A stretch of 64,000 nucleotides of DNA from Rhizobium sp. ICMP 5592 (GCF_009498525.1 NZ_QSNT01000007.1:1-64000), one strand, 5' to 3'; positions 51,020-62,283 are shown, numbered from the stretch's first letter. Made by a program: numbers and translations. The notes: generated by a model from the sequence alone, not told the origin.

Positions 51020-54000
51020 GTCTCGCCACCCACAACATCGTCCAGCTCCGGAGCCGGCGTGCCGGTCGGCCGACCGACGATGCGGGCACGCAGGTTTTCG
51101 AAGGCGAGATAGATCACCGGCGTCGTATAGAGCGTCAGGAGCTGGGAGAGGACCAGGCCACCGATGATGGTGATGCCGAGGGGAATGCGCAGCTCCGCTC
51201 CCGTGCCTTGCGCCAGCGCCAGGGGCAGTGCACCGAAGAGTGCCGCGAGCGTCGTCATCATGATCGGCCGGAAGCGCAGGATCGAGGCTTTCAGGATCGC
51301 CTCGCGCGGCGGCAGCCCTTCCTTGCGCTCGGCCTCCAGCGCGAAGTCGATCATCATGATCGCATTCTTCTTGACGATGCCCATCAGGAGCACGATGCCG
51401 ATCAGCGCGATGATCGACAGGTCCTGGCCGAAGAGCATCAGTGCCAGCAGCGCACCGACGCCCGCCGACGGCAGGGTCGAGAGGATCGTTATCGGATGTA
51501 CGGCGCTTTCATAGAGCAGGCCGAGAACGATGTAGATGGTGACGACAGCCGCAAGGATCAGCCAGGGCTCTCCGGCCAGCGACGAGGCGAACTCCTCGGC
51601 ATCGCCGGAATAGCTGCGCTGGATGGTATCGGGCATGCTGATGTCCCGTTCAGCCGTCTGAACCTCGGCCACGGCGTCGCTGAGCGAAGCGCCCTTGGCG
51701 AGATCGAAGCTGATGGTCACGGCCGGAAACTGTTCGTCGTGACTGATGACCAGTGGCGCCGTCGCAAACGTCGCGGTGGTGAAGGCATTGAGCGGCACCT
51801 GAGTGTCGCTGGCGCCAGCAACATAGAGCTTGTCGAGCGATTTCGGGTCCGCCTGATATTGCGGCGCCGCCTCCAGGATGACGCGATACTGGTTGGCCTG
51901 ACCGTAGATCGTGGCGATCTGCCGCTGACCGAAAGCGTCGTTCAGCGTATCGCTGACGGCCTGCATCGAGACGCCGAGGCGCGAAGCGGTCTCGCGATCG
52001 ACATCGACGAAGATACGGCCGCCGCCCATCTCGACTTCCGAGGAAACGTCGATCAGCTTCGGGCTTTGCTGCAGCCGCTGCGCCAGTTTTCCGGCCCAGT
52101 CGACCACGGTCGCGGTATCCGTGGCGGTCAGCGTGTATTGATAGGGCGCGCGGCTGGCGCGCGTGCTGATCGAGATGTCACGCACGCTCTGGAAGGTGAC
52201 GTGGATGCCGGGCAGGTCGGCCACTTCACCGCGCATCCGGTCGATGATCTCGGCAGCTGAATCGCTACGCTCACTCCTCGGCTTCAGCACGAGGCTGAGA
52301 TTGCCGGTGTTGAGCGTCAGGTTGCTGGCGCTGGTGCCGATGACCGAGACGACGCCCGAGACATCAGGGTCCTTGCGCAGCCGATCGGCCACAGTCGCCT
52401 GTGTCTGCTTCATGGCTTCGAAGGAGGTGGTCGGCTCGGTCTCGATGACGGCGGTGATCAGGCCGGTATCCTGCGGCGGCAGGAAGCCCTTGGGGATGAC
52501 GACATAAAGCGCGACGGTGGCGGCAAGCGTTACCGCCGTGATGATCAGCATCAGCGCACTGCGGTCGACCGCCCAGACGAGGCTGCGGCGATAACCTTCA
52601 ATCAGCCACTCCATGAAGCGGTCGGCGCCCGCCAGAAAACCGCTGCGATGCTCTTTAGGCTTACGCAGGATGCGGGCGCACATCATCGGCGTCAATGTCA
52701 GCGAAATCACCGCCGAGACCACGACGGCTATGGTCAGCGTCAAGGCGAATTCGCGGAACATGCGCCCGACGATGCCGGTCATGAACAGCAGCGGGATGAA
52801 GACGGCAACCAGCGAGACGGTCAGCGAGATGATGGTGAAGCCGATTTCGCCGGCACCCTTCAGCGCCGCCTGCATCGGATTTTCGCCTTCCTCGATGTGG
52901 CGGGCGATATTCTCGATCATCACGATGGCATCGTCGACGACGAAGCCGGTGCCAATGGTGAGCGCCATCAGCGAGAGATTGTCGAGGCTGAACCCGGCAA
53001 ACCACATGACGCCGAAGGTCGCGATCAGCGACAGCGGCAGGGCGACGCCGGCGATGAAGGTCGCCGTTATCGTGCGCAGGAACAGGAGCACGACGAGGAT
53101 GACGAGACCAATGCTGACGACGAGCGTCCATTGCACATCATGGATCGAGGCGCGGATGGTCTCGGTGCGATCGTTGACGATGTCGATCGAGATGCCGGCC
53201 GGCAGCGCCTGCTTCAGCCGTGGAATCTGCTTCAGCACGCCCTCGACCGTCTGGATGACGTTGGCGCCCGGCTGGCGCATGATGTCTAGGATGACGGCGG
53301 GCCTGCCCTGATACCAGGCGCCGACGCGGGTATTCTCCAACCCCTCGACGACGGTGGCGACATCCTTCAGCTGCACCGGTGCATTGTTGCGATAGGCGAC
53401 GATGACGGACCGATAGACGGCGGGATCGACGATCTGGTCGTTGGCGGCCAGCGTGAAGCTCTGGTTCGTACCGTCGAGAGCGCCTTTGGCGCCGGCAACG
53501 CTGGCATTGGTGATCGCGGTACGCAGATCCTCCAGCGCCAGCCCATAGGAGGCAAGGCGCGGCAGGTCGGCCTGGATGCGGATTGCAGGCTTGACGCCGC
53601 CCTGAATGTTGACGTCGCCGACGCCAGTGACTTCGCTCAACCGCTGCGCCATCATCGTATCGGCGAAATCGCTGAGCTCGCGGATCGAATAGCTGTCGGA
53701 GCGCAGCGCGAGCGTCAGGATCGGCGTATCGGCCGGGTTTACTTTCGAATAGGTCGGTGGGTAGGGCAATGTGCGCGGCAAGGTCGAGCCGGCGGCATTG
53801 ATCGCCGCCTGCACGTCCTGCGCCGCACCGTCTATATCGCGGCCGAGATCGAATTGCAGGGTGATCTGGCTGATACCGAAAGCGCTTGAGGAAGTCATCG
53901 ACGCCAGTGACGGGATCTGGCCGAGCGGCCGCTCCAGAGGCGCGGTCACCAGGGCCGCCATCGTATCGGGATCAGCTCCGGGAAGCTGCGTCGTCACCTG

Positions 54001-54135
54001 GATCGTTGGAAAATCCACCTGCGGCAGCGGCGCGACCGGCAGGAAGAGAAAGCCGAGAATACCGCCCAGCAGGACGGCCACCCCGAGAAGCGAGGTGGCG
54101 ACCGGCCGGGAGATGAAGAGCGACGAGACGTTCAT
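51016..54135 (-). CDS. mdtB: RND permease, first of a heteromeric pair (MdtB-like)
   Basis: A 1039-residue AcrB-family permease with the same layout as its partner: FISRPVATSLLGVAVLLGGILGFLFLPVAPLPQVDFP, Asp pair in VVDDAIVMIENIARHI and VKKNAIMMIDFALEAER near the end. It overlaps the adaptor by four bases at one end and the second permease by four bases at the other, so all three subunits are translated as a unit. Similarity to the partner is high in the membrane helices and low in the porter loops. Confidence 0.85.
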   Translation of the reverse strand: MNVSSLFISRPVATSLLGVAVLLGGILGFLFLPVAPLPQVDFPTIQVTTQLPGADPDTMAALVTAPLERPLGQIPSLASMTSSSAFGISQITLQFDLGRDIDGAAQDVQAAINAAGSTLPRTLPYPPTYSKVNPADTPILTLALRSDSYSIRELSDFADTMMAQRLSEVTGVGDVNIQGGVKPAIRIQADLPRLASYGLALEDLRTAITNASVAGAKGALDGTNQSFTLAANDQIVDPAVYRSVIVAYRNNAPVQLKDVATVVEGLENTRVGAWYQGRPAVILDIMRQPGANVIQTVEGVLKQIPRLKQALPAGISIDIVNDRTETIRASIHDVQWTLVVSIGLVILVVLLFLRTITATFIAGVALPLSLIATFGVMWFAGFSLDNLSLMALTIGTGFVVDDAIVMIENIARHIEEGENPMQAALKGAGEIGFTIISLTVSLVAVFIPLLFMTGIVGRMFREFALTLTIAVVVSAVISLTLTPMMCARILRKPKEHRSGFLAGADRFMEWLIEGYRRSLVWAVDRSALMLIITAVTLAATVALYVVIPKGFLPPQDTGLITAVIETEPTTSFEAMKQTQATVADRLRKDPDVSGVVSVIGTSASNLTLNTGNLSLVLKPRSERSDSAAEIIDRMRGEVADLPGIHVTFQSVRDISISTRASRAPYQYTLTATDTATVVDWAGKLAQRLQQSPKLIDVSSEVEMGGGRIFVDVDRETASRLGVSMQAVSDTLNDAFGQRQIATIYGQANQYRVILEAAPQYQADPKSLDKLYVAGASDTQVPLNAFTTATFATAPLVISHDEQFPAVTISFDLAKGASLSDAVAEVQTAERDISMPDTIQRSYSGDAEEFASSLAGEPWLILAAVVTIYIVLGLLYESAVHPITILSTLPSAGVGALLALMLFGQDLSIIALIGIVLLMGIVKKNAIMMIDFALEAERKEGLPPREAILKASILRFRPIMMTTLAALFGALPLALAQGTGAELRIPLGITIIGGLVLSQLLTLYTTPVIYLAFENLRARIVGRPTGTPAPELDDVVGGET

Positions 54136-55625
54136 TGCTGCGGCGCTGGCGTGGCGGTTGAATTGGTCGAGGCGGCAGCGCCGCCGTCGGCATTGGGAGC
54201 GGGATCGGCAGCATTTCCGCCATCGGCGTTCTGTTTGCGATGACCGCCATTGCCGCCGCCCTGGCCATTGTGCTGGCGATGCGGCCGCTGGCTGTCATTC
54301 GCCGCATTTCCGTCGGCTTGGGCGGCAGCGCCGGCAACAGGCTGCCTATTGGCATCAGGTGTCGTCGCAGCAGGCGCGGTGATTCCCGTCCCGGCGGAAA
54401 TCTGCACCTTCGACCCATCCTGCAGGCGGGCAAAACCCGTCGTCACGACCTTGTCGCCTGCGGCCACGCCATTGATGATGACCGCCTGCACATCATCCTG
54501 CTGGCGCACCGTCACCGGCTTCATGGCGACCGACTGATCCTCGCGGATGATATAGACGAAGGTGCCGTTCGGTCCGCGCTGCACGGCGGCGGTCGGAATA
54601 ACTATGACACCCTTCAGCGTCTCGACCAGCAGGCGGGCATTGACGAAAGCGCCCGGCCAGAGCGCCAGCTTGTCATTGGGGAAATTGGCCTTCAGCTTGA
54701 CCGTGCCGGTCGTCGGATCCACCTGATTGTCGACCACCGCCAGCGTGCCGTTGTCGACCACCGTCAGACCGTCGCTCGCCATCGCCTGGACGGAAAGCGC
54801 GCCGGTGGCACTTGCGGCGTTGACGCGGGCAAGTTGCTGCTGCGGGACGGAAAAGAGCACGGAGATCGGCCGGATCTGCGACAGCGTCACGATGCCGGTC
54901 GTGTCGGAGGAACTGACCAGATTGCCGATATCGACATTACGGATGCCGGTGCGCCCGTCGATCGGCGCCTTGATCGTCGTATAGTCGAGCGTCGCCTGCG
55001 CGCTTTCGATAGTGGCCTGATCGACCTGAACCTGTGCCGTATATTGGGCGACCAGCGACAGCTGTGTATCCACTTGCTGCTGCGTCCCCGAGGCACTCTT
55101 GACCATGAGCTGATAGCGGGCAAGGTCGCGCTGGGCGCCGGCGAGCAGAGCTTCGTCCTGTGCCTTCTTGGCGATTGCCTGGTCAAGCTGGGCCTTGTAG
55201 ACCGCGTCGTCGATGCGGGCGATGACATCACCCTTCTTGATGTCCTGGCCTTCATCGAAATCGATTTCGACGATCTTGCCATTGACCTGCGCGCGCACCG
55301 TGACCGTATTCAGTGCCTTCACAGAGCCGACACCGTCGATATAGACCGGTACGTCGGTACTTGTCGCATCCGCCGCCAGCACCGGAACAGGCCCGCTGAA
55401 CTGCGAGAGACCGCCGCGCCGCCCGCCGCCTTGACGCTGACCGGAACCCTGCCCTTGACCACTCCGGCGTTCGCCCTGGGCCTGCTCGCCGGGTGCCGCA
55501 GCACCCTGAATGCCAAGCAGGCGCTCCGCACCGCCAAGCCAGCGATCTCGCGTCGCATAGGCGCCATAAGCCACGGCGCCAATCACTGCTACCGATATCA
55601 GGACCCGAAATGTCCGAGCCATCAA
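54132..55625 (-). CDS. mdtA: RND periplasmic adaptor of the MdtABC-like pump
   Basis: A 497-residue adaptor, longer than typical MdtA (about 415). N-terminal membrane anchor at about 8-25, then a basic Gln/Gly/Arg-rich low-complexity stretch at about 45-75, then the barrel, lipoyl and hairpin domains (KALNTVTVRAQVNGKIVEIDFDEGQDIKKGDVIARID) and a C-terminal Ala/Asn/Gly-rich tail of about 80 residues. The core fits MdtA; the two low-complexity segments are unusual. First gene of a three-gene operon; outer-membrane partner not in the window. Confidence 0.88.
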   Translation of the reverse strand: MMARTFRVLISVAVIGAVAYGAYATRDRWLGGAERLLGIQGAAAPGEQAQGERRSGQGQGSGQRQGGGRRGGLSQFSGPVPVLAADATSTDVPVYIDGVGSVKALNTVTVRAQVNGKIVEIDFDEGQDIKKGDVIARIDDAVYKAQLDQAIAKKAQDEALLAGAQRDLARYQLMVKSASGTQQQVDTQLSLVAQYTAQVQVDQATIESAQATLDYTTIKAPIDGRTGIRNVDIGNLVSSSDTTGIVTLSQIRPISVLFSVPQQQLARVNAASATGALSVQAMASDGLTVVDNGTLAVVDNQVDPTTGTVKLKANFPNDKLALWPGAFVNARLLVETLKGVIVIPTAAVQRGPNGTFVYIIREDQSVAMKPVTVRQQDDVQAVIINGVAAGDKVVTTGFARLQDGSKVQISAGTGITAPAATTPDANRQPVAGAAAQADGNAANDSQRPHRQHNGQGGGNGGHRKQNADGGNAADPAPNADGGAAASTNSTATPAPQQ

Positions 55626-55730
55626 TACACCTTCCTTCAGGACGCCCGGCTTTCAAACATTCCGCCGACGCAATATGAGCGCGACTTTAGCTTGCATCGC
55701 CCCGCTTAGGAATTTGGTTAGGCCATTAAA

Positions 55731-55782
55731 TTTTGTCCATTTTCGCGTGGCTTAGCTTAACAAACTGTCATATTGGACAAAA
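55731..55782. promoter_or_regulatory. Spaced inverted repeat in the MdtABC-like promoter region
   Basis: TTTTGTCCA (55731-55739) and TGGACAAAA (55774-55782) are exact inverted copies 34 bases apart in the AT-rich region 106-157 bases upstream of the adaptor start. Possible repressor or activator site; no dedicated regulator gene lies beside this operon. The rest of 55626-55859 holds no gene. Confidence 0.4.
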
Positions 55783-55859
55783 ACTAGGGTTGTGGTTGCA
55801 AAAGGATAACCGACAGCGCACGTCCCCGCTGTCTTCTCGAAAATCCGGTCTTTGCCGGC

Positions 55860-56978
55860 CTAAAGCACACCCCAGCCGCGATAGCGCCCGCGCCCGGTCA
55901 TTTCGCGCACGCCGAGTTCGGCCACGAGGTTGAGCGCGCCGCGAGAGGTGACGCCGGCATGGCGGGCGATCATCTTGGCGGAAACAATCGGCCGCGACAG
56001 AACGATCTCGATGACGCCTGGCAGGCTGCTGTTCGACCGGCGATCCTTCAACCGCCTTTCCATCTGCAGCTTGGCAAGCGACAGGCGATCGAGCTCCTTC
56101 AGCCCCGCATCGGCAGAAAGCGCCATTGCGTCGAGAAACGCCATCAGGCGCGTGGTGCGATCCGGCGCGCGACGGCGTTCGTGGCGGACGGATTTCAGGC
56201 CGACATTCAGGCAGAAAAGATGCGAGGCGATCTTGCCGCGGCTGCGCAGATAGGCGCTGACGAGCAGGCTGCCCAGCCAATGCTGCCGCCTGAGCGGCTC
56301 GATCCGCTCCCAGGCGTCGAAGAGCACGGCGGCACCGAGAGCCGGCGGCAGAAGATCGGCCTGGCGGATGACGGCGCGCCAGCTCTCCAGCCGCTCGCCT
56401 TCGTCCCAGTCCTCGTCATGAACCAGGCCCAGTGGATCGTCCACGCTCTCGGGCCGGGCATCCGGAACTTCTCCGTTCAGCACTTGGTCGGAACGGGCGA
56501 TCACCGCATCGATCTCAGCAAAATCCACGCCGAAATCGTCTTCGTCCTCGTCATTTTCTTCCAAGTCCGCTTCCATGCCCGGGACGGGCGCGGGACGCGG
56601 CGTCGCGGTTTCCTCGACCTCACCGACATCGCCGCGCAGCGTCGCAAGGCCTGCGGCCTCCAGCCCCCAGGATGGCTCGGCATTCCATAGCCGGCGGCGG
56701 GTGCGCAGTACGGCATGGGCAATGGTCAGCTCATGCGTCGGCGTGCGGGCATCCATGCGCGCGTCATGCAGCACCAGATCCTCGACATGCACCAACTCGC
56801 CGCCGACCCAGAGCGCGCCGACTGCATCGAAAAAATGCCCGCGCTCGCGGAAACCGTCGGCGACCACATGCCGCAAGACCCGCTCATCCAGCCGCGCCAG
56901 CATATCCTCCGCTTTGGTCATCGCGGGCAAGAGCGTAGTCAACGGCAAGGAGGAAAGATCATATCGCATTGGAATCAC
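55860..56978 (-). CDS. DUF1612/HTH protein (RHE_PE00001-like)
   Basis: A 372-residue protein: N-terminal RHE_PE00001-type region (LARLDERVLRHVVADGFRERGHFFDAVGALWVGGELVHVEDLVLHDARMDARTPTHELTIAHAVLRTRRRLW), an acidic linker near 145-185, the DUF1612 region and a C-terminal winged-helix-like end (SAKMIARHAGVTSRGALNLVAELGVREMTGRGRYRGWGVL). The family is common on rhizobial plasmids and mobile regions and probably binds DNA; its task is not established. Starts at 56978 or, less likely, 56969. It is divergent from the copper ATPase gene with about 165 bases between. Confidence 0.8.
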   Translation of the reverse strand: MIPMRYDLSSLPLTTLLPAMTKAEDMLARLDERVLRHVVADGFRERGHFFDAVGALWVGGELVHVEDLVLHDARMDARTPTHELTIAHAVLRTRRRLWNAEPSWGLEAAGLATLRGDVGEVEETATPRPAPVPGMEADLEENDEDEDDFGVDFAEIDAVIARSDQVLNGEVPDARPESVDDPLGLVHDEDWDEGERLESWRAVIRQADLLPPALGAAVLFDAWERIEPLRRQHWLGSLLVSAYLRSRGKIASHLFCLNVGLKSVRHERRRAPDRTTRLMAFLDAMALSADAGLKELDRLSLAKLQMERRLKDRRSNSSLPGVIEIVLSRPIVSAKMIARHAGVTSRGALNLVAELGVREMTGRGRYRGWGVL

Positions 56979-57074
56979 ATGATTGCTTCGATCTTGCGGA
57001 ACTTATCACTGCGCGAGGCATCGGGCCAGAAAACACCCTCTTTCAACTGTGGACAGGATTTCCTATTTTTCCGC

Positions 57075-57106
57075 TTGACCTTCCAGTAACGGGAAGGTTC
57101 ATAAAC
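57075..57106 (+). promoter_or_regulatory. CueR/HmrR-type copper-responsive promoter and operator
   Basis: TTGACCTTCC, six bases, GGAAGGT at 57075-57098 has the ACCTTCC/GGAAGGT dyad of CueR and HmrR sites placed inside a 19-base spacer between TTGACC and a CATAAA -10 region. This long spacer is the mark of MerR-activated promoters. It is 37 bases upstream of the copper ATPase start. Confidence 0.85.
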
Positions 57107-57142
57107 CTATCCGACGCTCACTTCCGGGCACTGGAGTTTTCC

Positions 57143-59641
<2,499 letters not shown>

Positions 59642-59651
59642 GAGAGTTCAG

Positions 59652-60041
59652 ATGAATATCGGCGAAGCATCCGGCCGCTCCGGCCTGCCGGCCAAGACCA
59701 TCCGCTATTACGAGGATATCGGCCTCATCCGCCCCGACCGCAGCGGCAACGGCTACCGCGACTATAGCGACGACGACGTGCACAAGCTGCGCTTCCTACA
59801 CCGCTCCCGCGGCCTCGGCTTCTCCGTCGACGAGTGCCGGCAACTGCTGGCCCTCTACGAAGACAAAAGCCGCGCCAGCGCCGACGTCAAGGATATCGCC
59901 TCGTCAAAGCTCACCGAAATCGACCGCAAGATCCGCGAGCTTACCGAACTGCGCCACACGCTCGAGCATCTGGTGCATGCCTGCCATGGGAATGAACGGC
60001 CGGATTGCCCGATCTTGGAGGAGTTGTCGGAGCACACATAA
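59652..60041 (+). CDS. cueR: CueR/HmrR-type MerR-family copper regulator
   Basis: A 129-residue MerR protein: winged helix at 1-70 (MNIGEASGRSGLPAKTIRYYEDIGLIRPDR), dimer helix, and the metal loop CHGNERPDC with two Cys spaced as in CueR. Ser or other residue at the position discriminating Cu+ from divalent metals could not be checked by alignment. It starts ten bases after the ATPase stop, forming a two-gene operon driven by the CueR-type promoter at 57075. Confidence 0.9.
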   Translation: MNIGEASGRSGLPAKTIRYYEDIGLIRPDRSGNGYRDYSDDDVHKLRFLHRSRGLGFSVDECRQLLALYEDKSRASADVKDIASSKLTEIDRKIRELTELRHTLEHLVHACHGNERPDCPILEELSEHT

Positions 60042-60057
60042 TACGCTGAACCACTCG

Positions 60058-60109
60058 CCCTCGCCCTTCGAGGCTCCGGCCTACGGCCTACGCACCTCAG
60101 GGTGAGGGC
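60058..60109. repeat. Palindromic intergenic element 1 (rhizobial RIME-like)
   Basis: CCCTCGCCCTTCGAGG and CCTCAGGGTGAGGG form an imperfect long stem around GC-rich sequence with GGCCTAC repeated. It is followed by TGATCTTTTC, so it may also terminate the copper operon. Similar GAGG/CCTC-bounded palindromes occur many times in rhizobial genomes. Confidence 0.55.
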
Positions 60110-60183
60110 TGATCTTTTCGACGAATGCCGGGCCTGCTCCGCCTCAGAGTGAAGACTGATCCTTTGGCAAGTGACGCATTCTC

Positions 60184-60253
60184 TCCACCTCATCCTGAGG
60201 TGCTCAGACGGTGAAGCGATAGCGGAAACGATTGAGCCTGGAAGGACGAGGTG
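60184..60253. repeat. Palindromic intergenic element 2 (rhizobial RIME-like)
   Basis: CCACCTCATCCT and AGGACGAGGTGG are inverted copies (11 of 12) at the ends of a 70-base element with inner pairing GGTGCTCAG/TTGAGCC. It lies 13 bases before the 3' end of the thiolase gene. Together with element 1 it fills the 224-base gap, which has no gene. Confidence 0.55.
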
Positions 60254-60265
60254 GCCCCATACCCT

Positions 60266-61456
60266 TCAGTTCACCCGCTCCACCGCAATCGCCGTCGCCT
60301 CGCCGCCGCCGATGCAGAGTGCCGCGACGCCGCGCCTCGCGCCCTGGCGCTCCAATGCATGCAGCAGCGTCACGATCAGCCGCGCGCCCGTAGCCCCGAT
60401 CGGATGACCGAGCGCGCAGGCGCCGCCGTTGACGTTGAGGCGGTCGCGGGCGATGCCGAGATCCTTGGCGGCGGCCATGGCGACGACGGCAAAGGCCTCG
60501 TTGATCTCGAAGAGATCGACATCGCCGACCTTCCAGCCGGTCTTTTCCAACACCTTGCGGATCGCCGGGATCGGAGCGGTCGTGTACCAGGCGGGTTCCT
60601 GGGAATGGGTGGCGTGCGCCTTGATCTCGGCAAGGATCGGCAGTCCCTCGCGCTCGGCAGTCGAGCGCCGGGTGAGGATCAGGGCAGCCGCGCCATCGGC
60701 ATTGGCCGAGGCGCTGGCGGCGGTGATCGTGCCGTCCTTGCGGAAGGCCGGCTTCAGCGTCGGAATCTTTTCCGGCGAGACCTTCTGCGGATGCTCGTCC
60801 TTGCCGATCGTCACCGCTCCGCCTTTGGCGGCAACGGAAATCGGGGTGATTTCGGCCTCAAAAGCGCCGGTCTCGATCGCCCGGCGGGCACGCGTCAGCG
60901 TCTCCACCGCATAGGCATCCTGATCATCGCGGCTGAACTGATAGGCTTCGACCGCCAGCTCGCCGAAATCGCCCATCGAGCGGCCCTTCTCATAGGCATC
61001 CTCCAGCCCGTCAAGCATCATATGGTCGAAGATACGGTCATGGCCCATGCGGTAGCCGCCGCGTGCCTTTGCGAGCAGATAGGGGGCATTCGACATCGAT
61101 TCCATGCCGCCGGAGACCGCGATGGAAGCGGAGCCGGCCAGGATCAGGTCATGTGCCAGCATGGTCGCCTTCATGCCGGAACCGCAGACCTTGTTGATGG
61201 TCGTCGCGCCCACCGCATCCGGCAATCCCGCGCCCTTCGCCGCCTGCCGGGCCGGCGCCTGCCCTTGCCCCGCCGGCAGCACGCAGCCAAACAGCACCTC
61301 GTCCACCTTCTCTGCCGACAATCCGGCCCGTTCCAGCGCGGCGCGGATGACATGGGCGCCCAATTCCGGCGCCTGCAAGGATGACAGCTCCCCCTGGAAG
61401 CGACCGAGCGGCGTGCGCGTGGCGGAAACAATGACGACGGGATCGATTGCGGACAT
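60266..61456 (-). CDS. Acetyl-CoA acetyltransferase (beta-ketothiolase)
   Basis: A 396-residue thiolase: nucleophile Cys in KVCGSGMKA near residue 90, His in GHPIGATGAR near 350 and the second catalytic Cys in LCIGGGEA near 380. Biosynthetic type by length and motif, condensing two acetyl-CoA to acetoacetyl-CoA for polyhydroxybutyrate, or acting in degradation in reverse. No phbB or other PHB gene is nearby, so it may be one of several paralogues. Promoter region is the gap to 61637, shared back-to-back with the VapBC module. Confidence 0.92.
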   Translation of the reverse strand: MSAIDPVVIVSATRTPLGRFQGELSSLQAPELGAHVIRAALERAGLSAEKVDEVLFGCVLPAGQGQAPARQAAKGAGLPDAVGATTINKVCGSGMKATMLAHDLILAGSASIAVSGGMESMSNAPYLLAKARGGYRMGHDRIFDHMMLDGLEDAYEKGRSMGDFGELAVEAYQFSRDDQDAYAVETLTRARRAIETGAFEAEITPISVAAKGGAVTIGKDEHPQKVSPEKIPTLKPAFRKDGTITAASASANADGAAALILTRRSTAEREGLPILAEIKAHATHSQEPAWYTTAPIPAIRKVLEKTGWKVGDVDLFEINEAFAVVAMAAAKDLGIARDRLNVNGGACALGHPIGATGARLIVTLLHALERQGARRGVAALCIGGGEATAIAVERVN

Positions 61457-61605
61457 GATGGCTCCTCCCAGCCTGTAGTTTCAGAATCGACGCTATTGCT
61501 AGCACGTTAGATGATGCTCGTCATATAAATATCTCGGAAACATCCTTTCGGAAAGACGGTTGCATCGCTACAGCAAACCGATTGTTCTCTTCATCGACAT
61601 GCCCT

Positions 61606-61635
61606 ATGGATATCCCGATCTCAAAAATGGATATC
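61606..61635. promoter_or_regulatory. Direct repeat, candidate VapB operator
   Basis: ATGGATATC occurs at 61606-61614 and 61627-61635, 21 bases apart (two helical turns). The first extends to the palindrome GGATATCC. It lies immediately before the antitoxin ATG, where toxin-antitoxin complexes usually bind for autoregulation. Confidence 0.5.
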
Positions 61636-61637
61636 TC

Positions 61638-61865
61638 ATGCCCCTCTACATTAAGGACGACGCCATTGACCGGCTGGCGCGGCGCTATCAGGCGCTGACG
61701 AAAAGCTCCACCAAAACCGAAGCCGTGCGGCTGGCATTGCAGAAGGCGCTGGACGAGGAACTGACCAAGCCGGCGCTTGCCGACGTCGCCGTCGCCTTCT
61801 GCCGTAATCTCAGGCAAAAGGCCGCCGACAAAGCCGCCGGTGGCAGTACGACGGAGGACGCCTGA
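61638..61865 (+). CDS. vapB: VapB-type antitoxin (Rv0623/PSK_trans_fac family)
   Basis: A 75-residue protein of the PF07704 family: a ribbon-helix-helix-like start (PLYIKDDAIDRLARRYQALTKSSTKTEAVRLALQKALDEEL) and a charged disordered C-terminus that would wrap the toxin. The ATG at 61638 is chosen because upstream sequence is promoter-like. Its stop overlaps the toxin start (TGATG), standard for type II modules. Confidence 0.82.
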   Translation: MPLYIKDDAIDRLARRYQALTKSSTKTEAVRLALQKALDEELTKPALADVAVAFCRNLRQKAADKAAGGSTTEDA

Positions 61866-62260
61866 TGCTCATCGACACCTCGGTATTGACGACAATGATG
61901 ACCGATGAGGAGGAAGCCCGCCGCTTCGCCGTCCGTATGCAGGCGGCGACCGCGCGCATGACCACGCCCATGGCGGCGGCTCAGGCGGCGATCGATATCG
62001 CCGCGCGCCTCGGCCTGTCGGCAACCGAGGCCGGCGACGCGGTGCGGACTTTTCTGCAACTGATGAACATCCAGCTTCTGGCCATTCCGCCGCGCGCCGC
62101 CTTTCTCGCGGTCGAAGCATATGACCGTTTCGGCGAGGGCCGCCATCCGGCGGCGCTCAGCCTTGGTGATTGCACGACCTATGCCTGCGCGCGCTATTAT
62201 CGCCAGCCACTATTGTCGAAAGGCGACCAATTCAGCCGGACCGATATCGAGGTGGCCTAG
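61865..62260 (+). CDS. vapC: VapC-type PIN-domain toxin
   Basis: A 131-residue PIN-domain ribonuclease. Acidic residues: Asp4 in MLIDTS, Glu near 16, Asp in LSLGDCTTYACAR near 101, and Asp near 120 in LSKGDQFSRTDI. VapC enzymes cut specific tRNAs or rRNA when freed from VapB. A possible deviation: the first acidic site continues VLTTMMTDEEEA rather than VLVAILLDEPEA, which I think is variation rather than inactivation. Confidence 0.82.
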   Translation: MLIDTSVLTTMMTDEEEARRFAVRMQAATARMTTPMAAAQAAIDIAARLGLSATEAGDAVRTFLQLMNIQLLAIPPRAAFLAVEAYDRFGEGRHPAALSLGDCTTYACARYYRQPLLSKGDQFSRTDIEVA

Positions 62261-62283
62261 GCCACCCGATGCAATAGTGCCGA

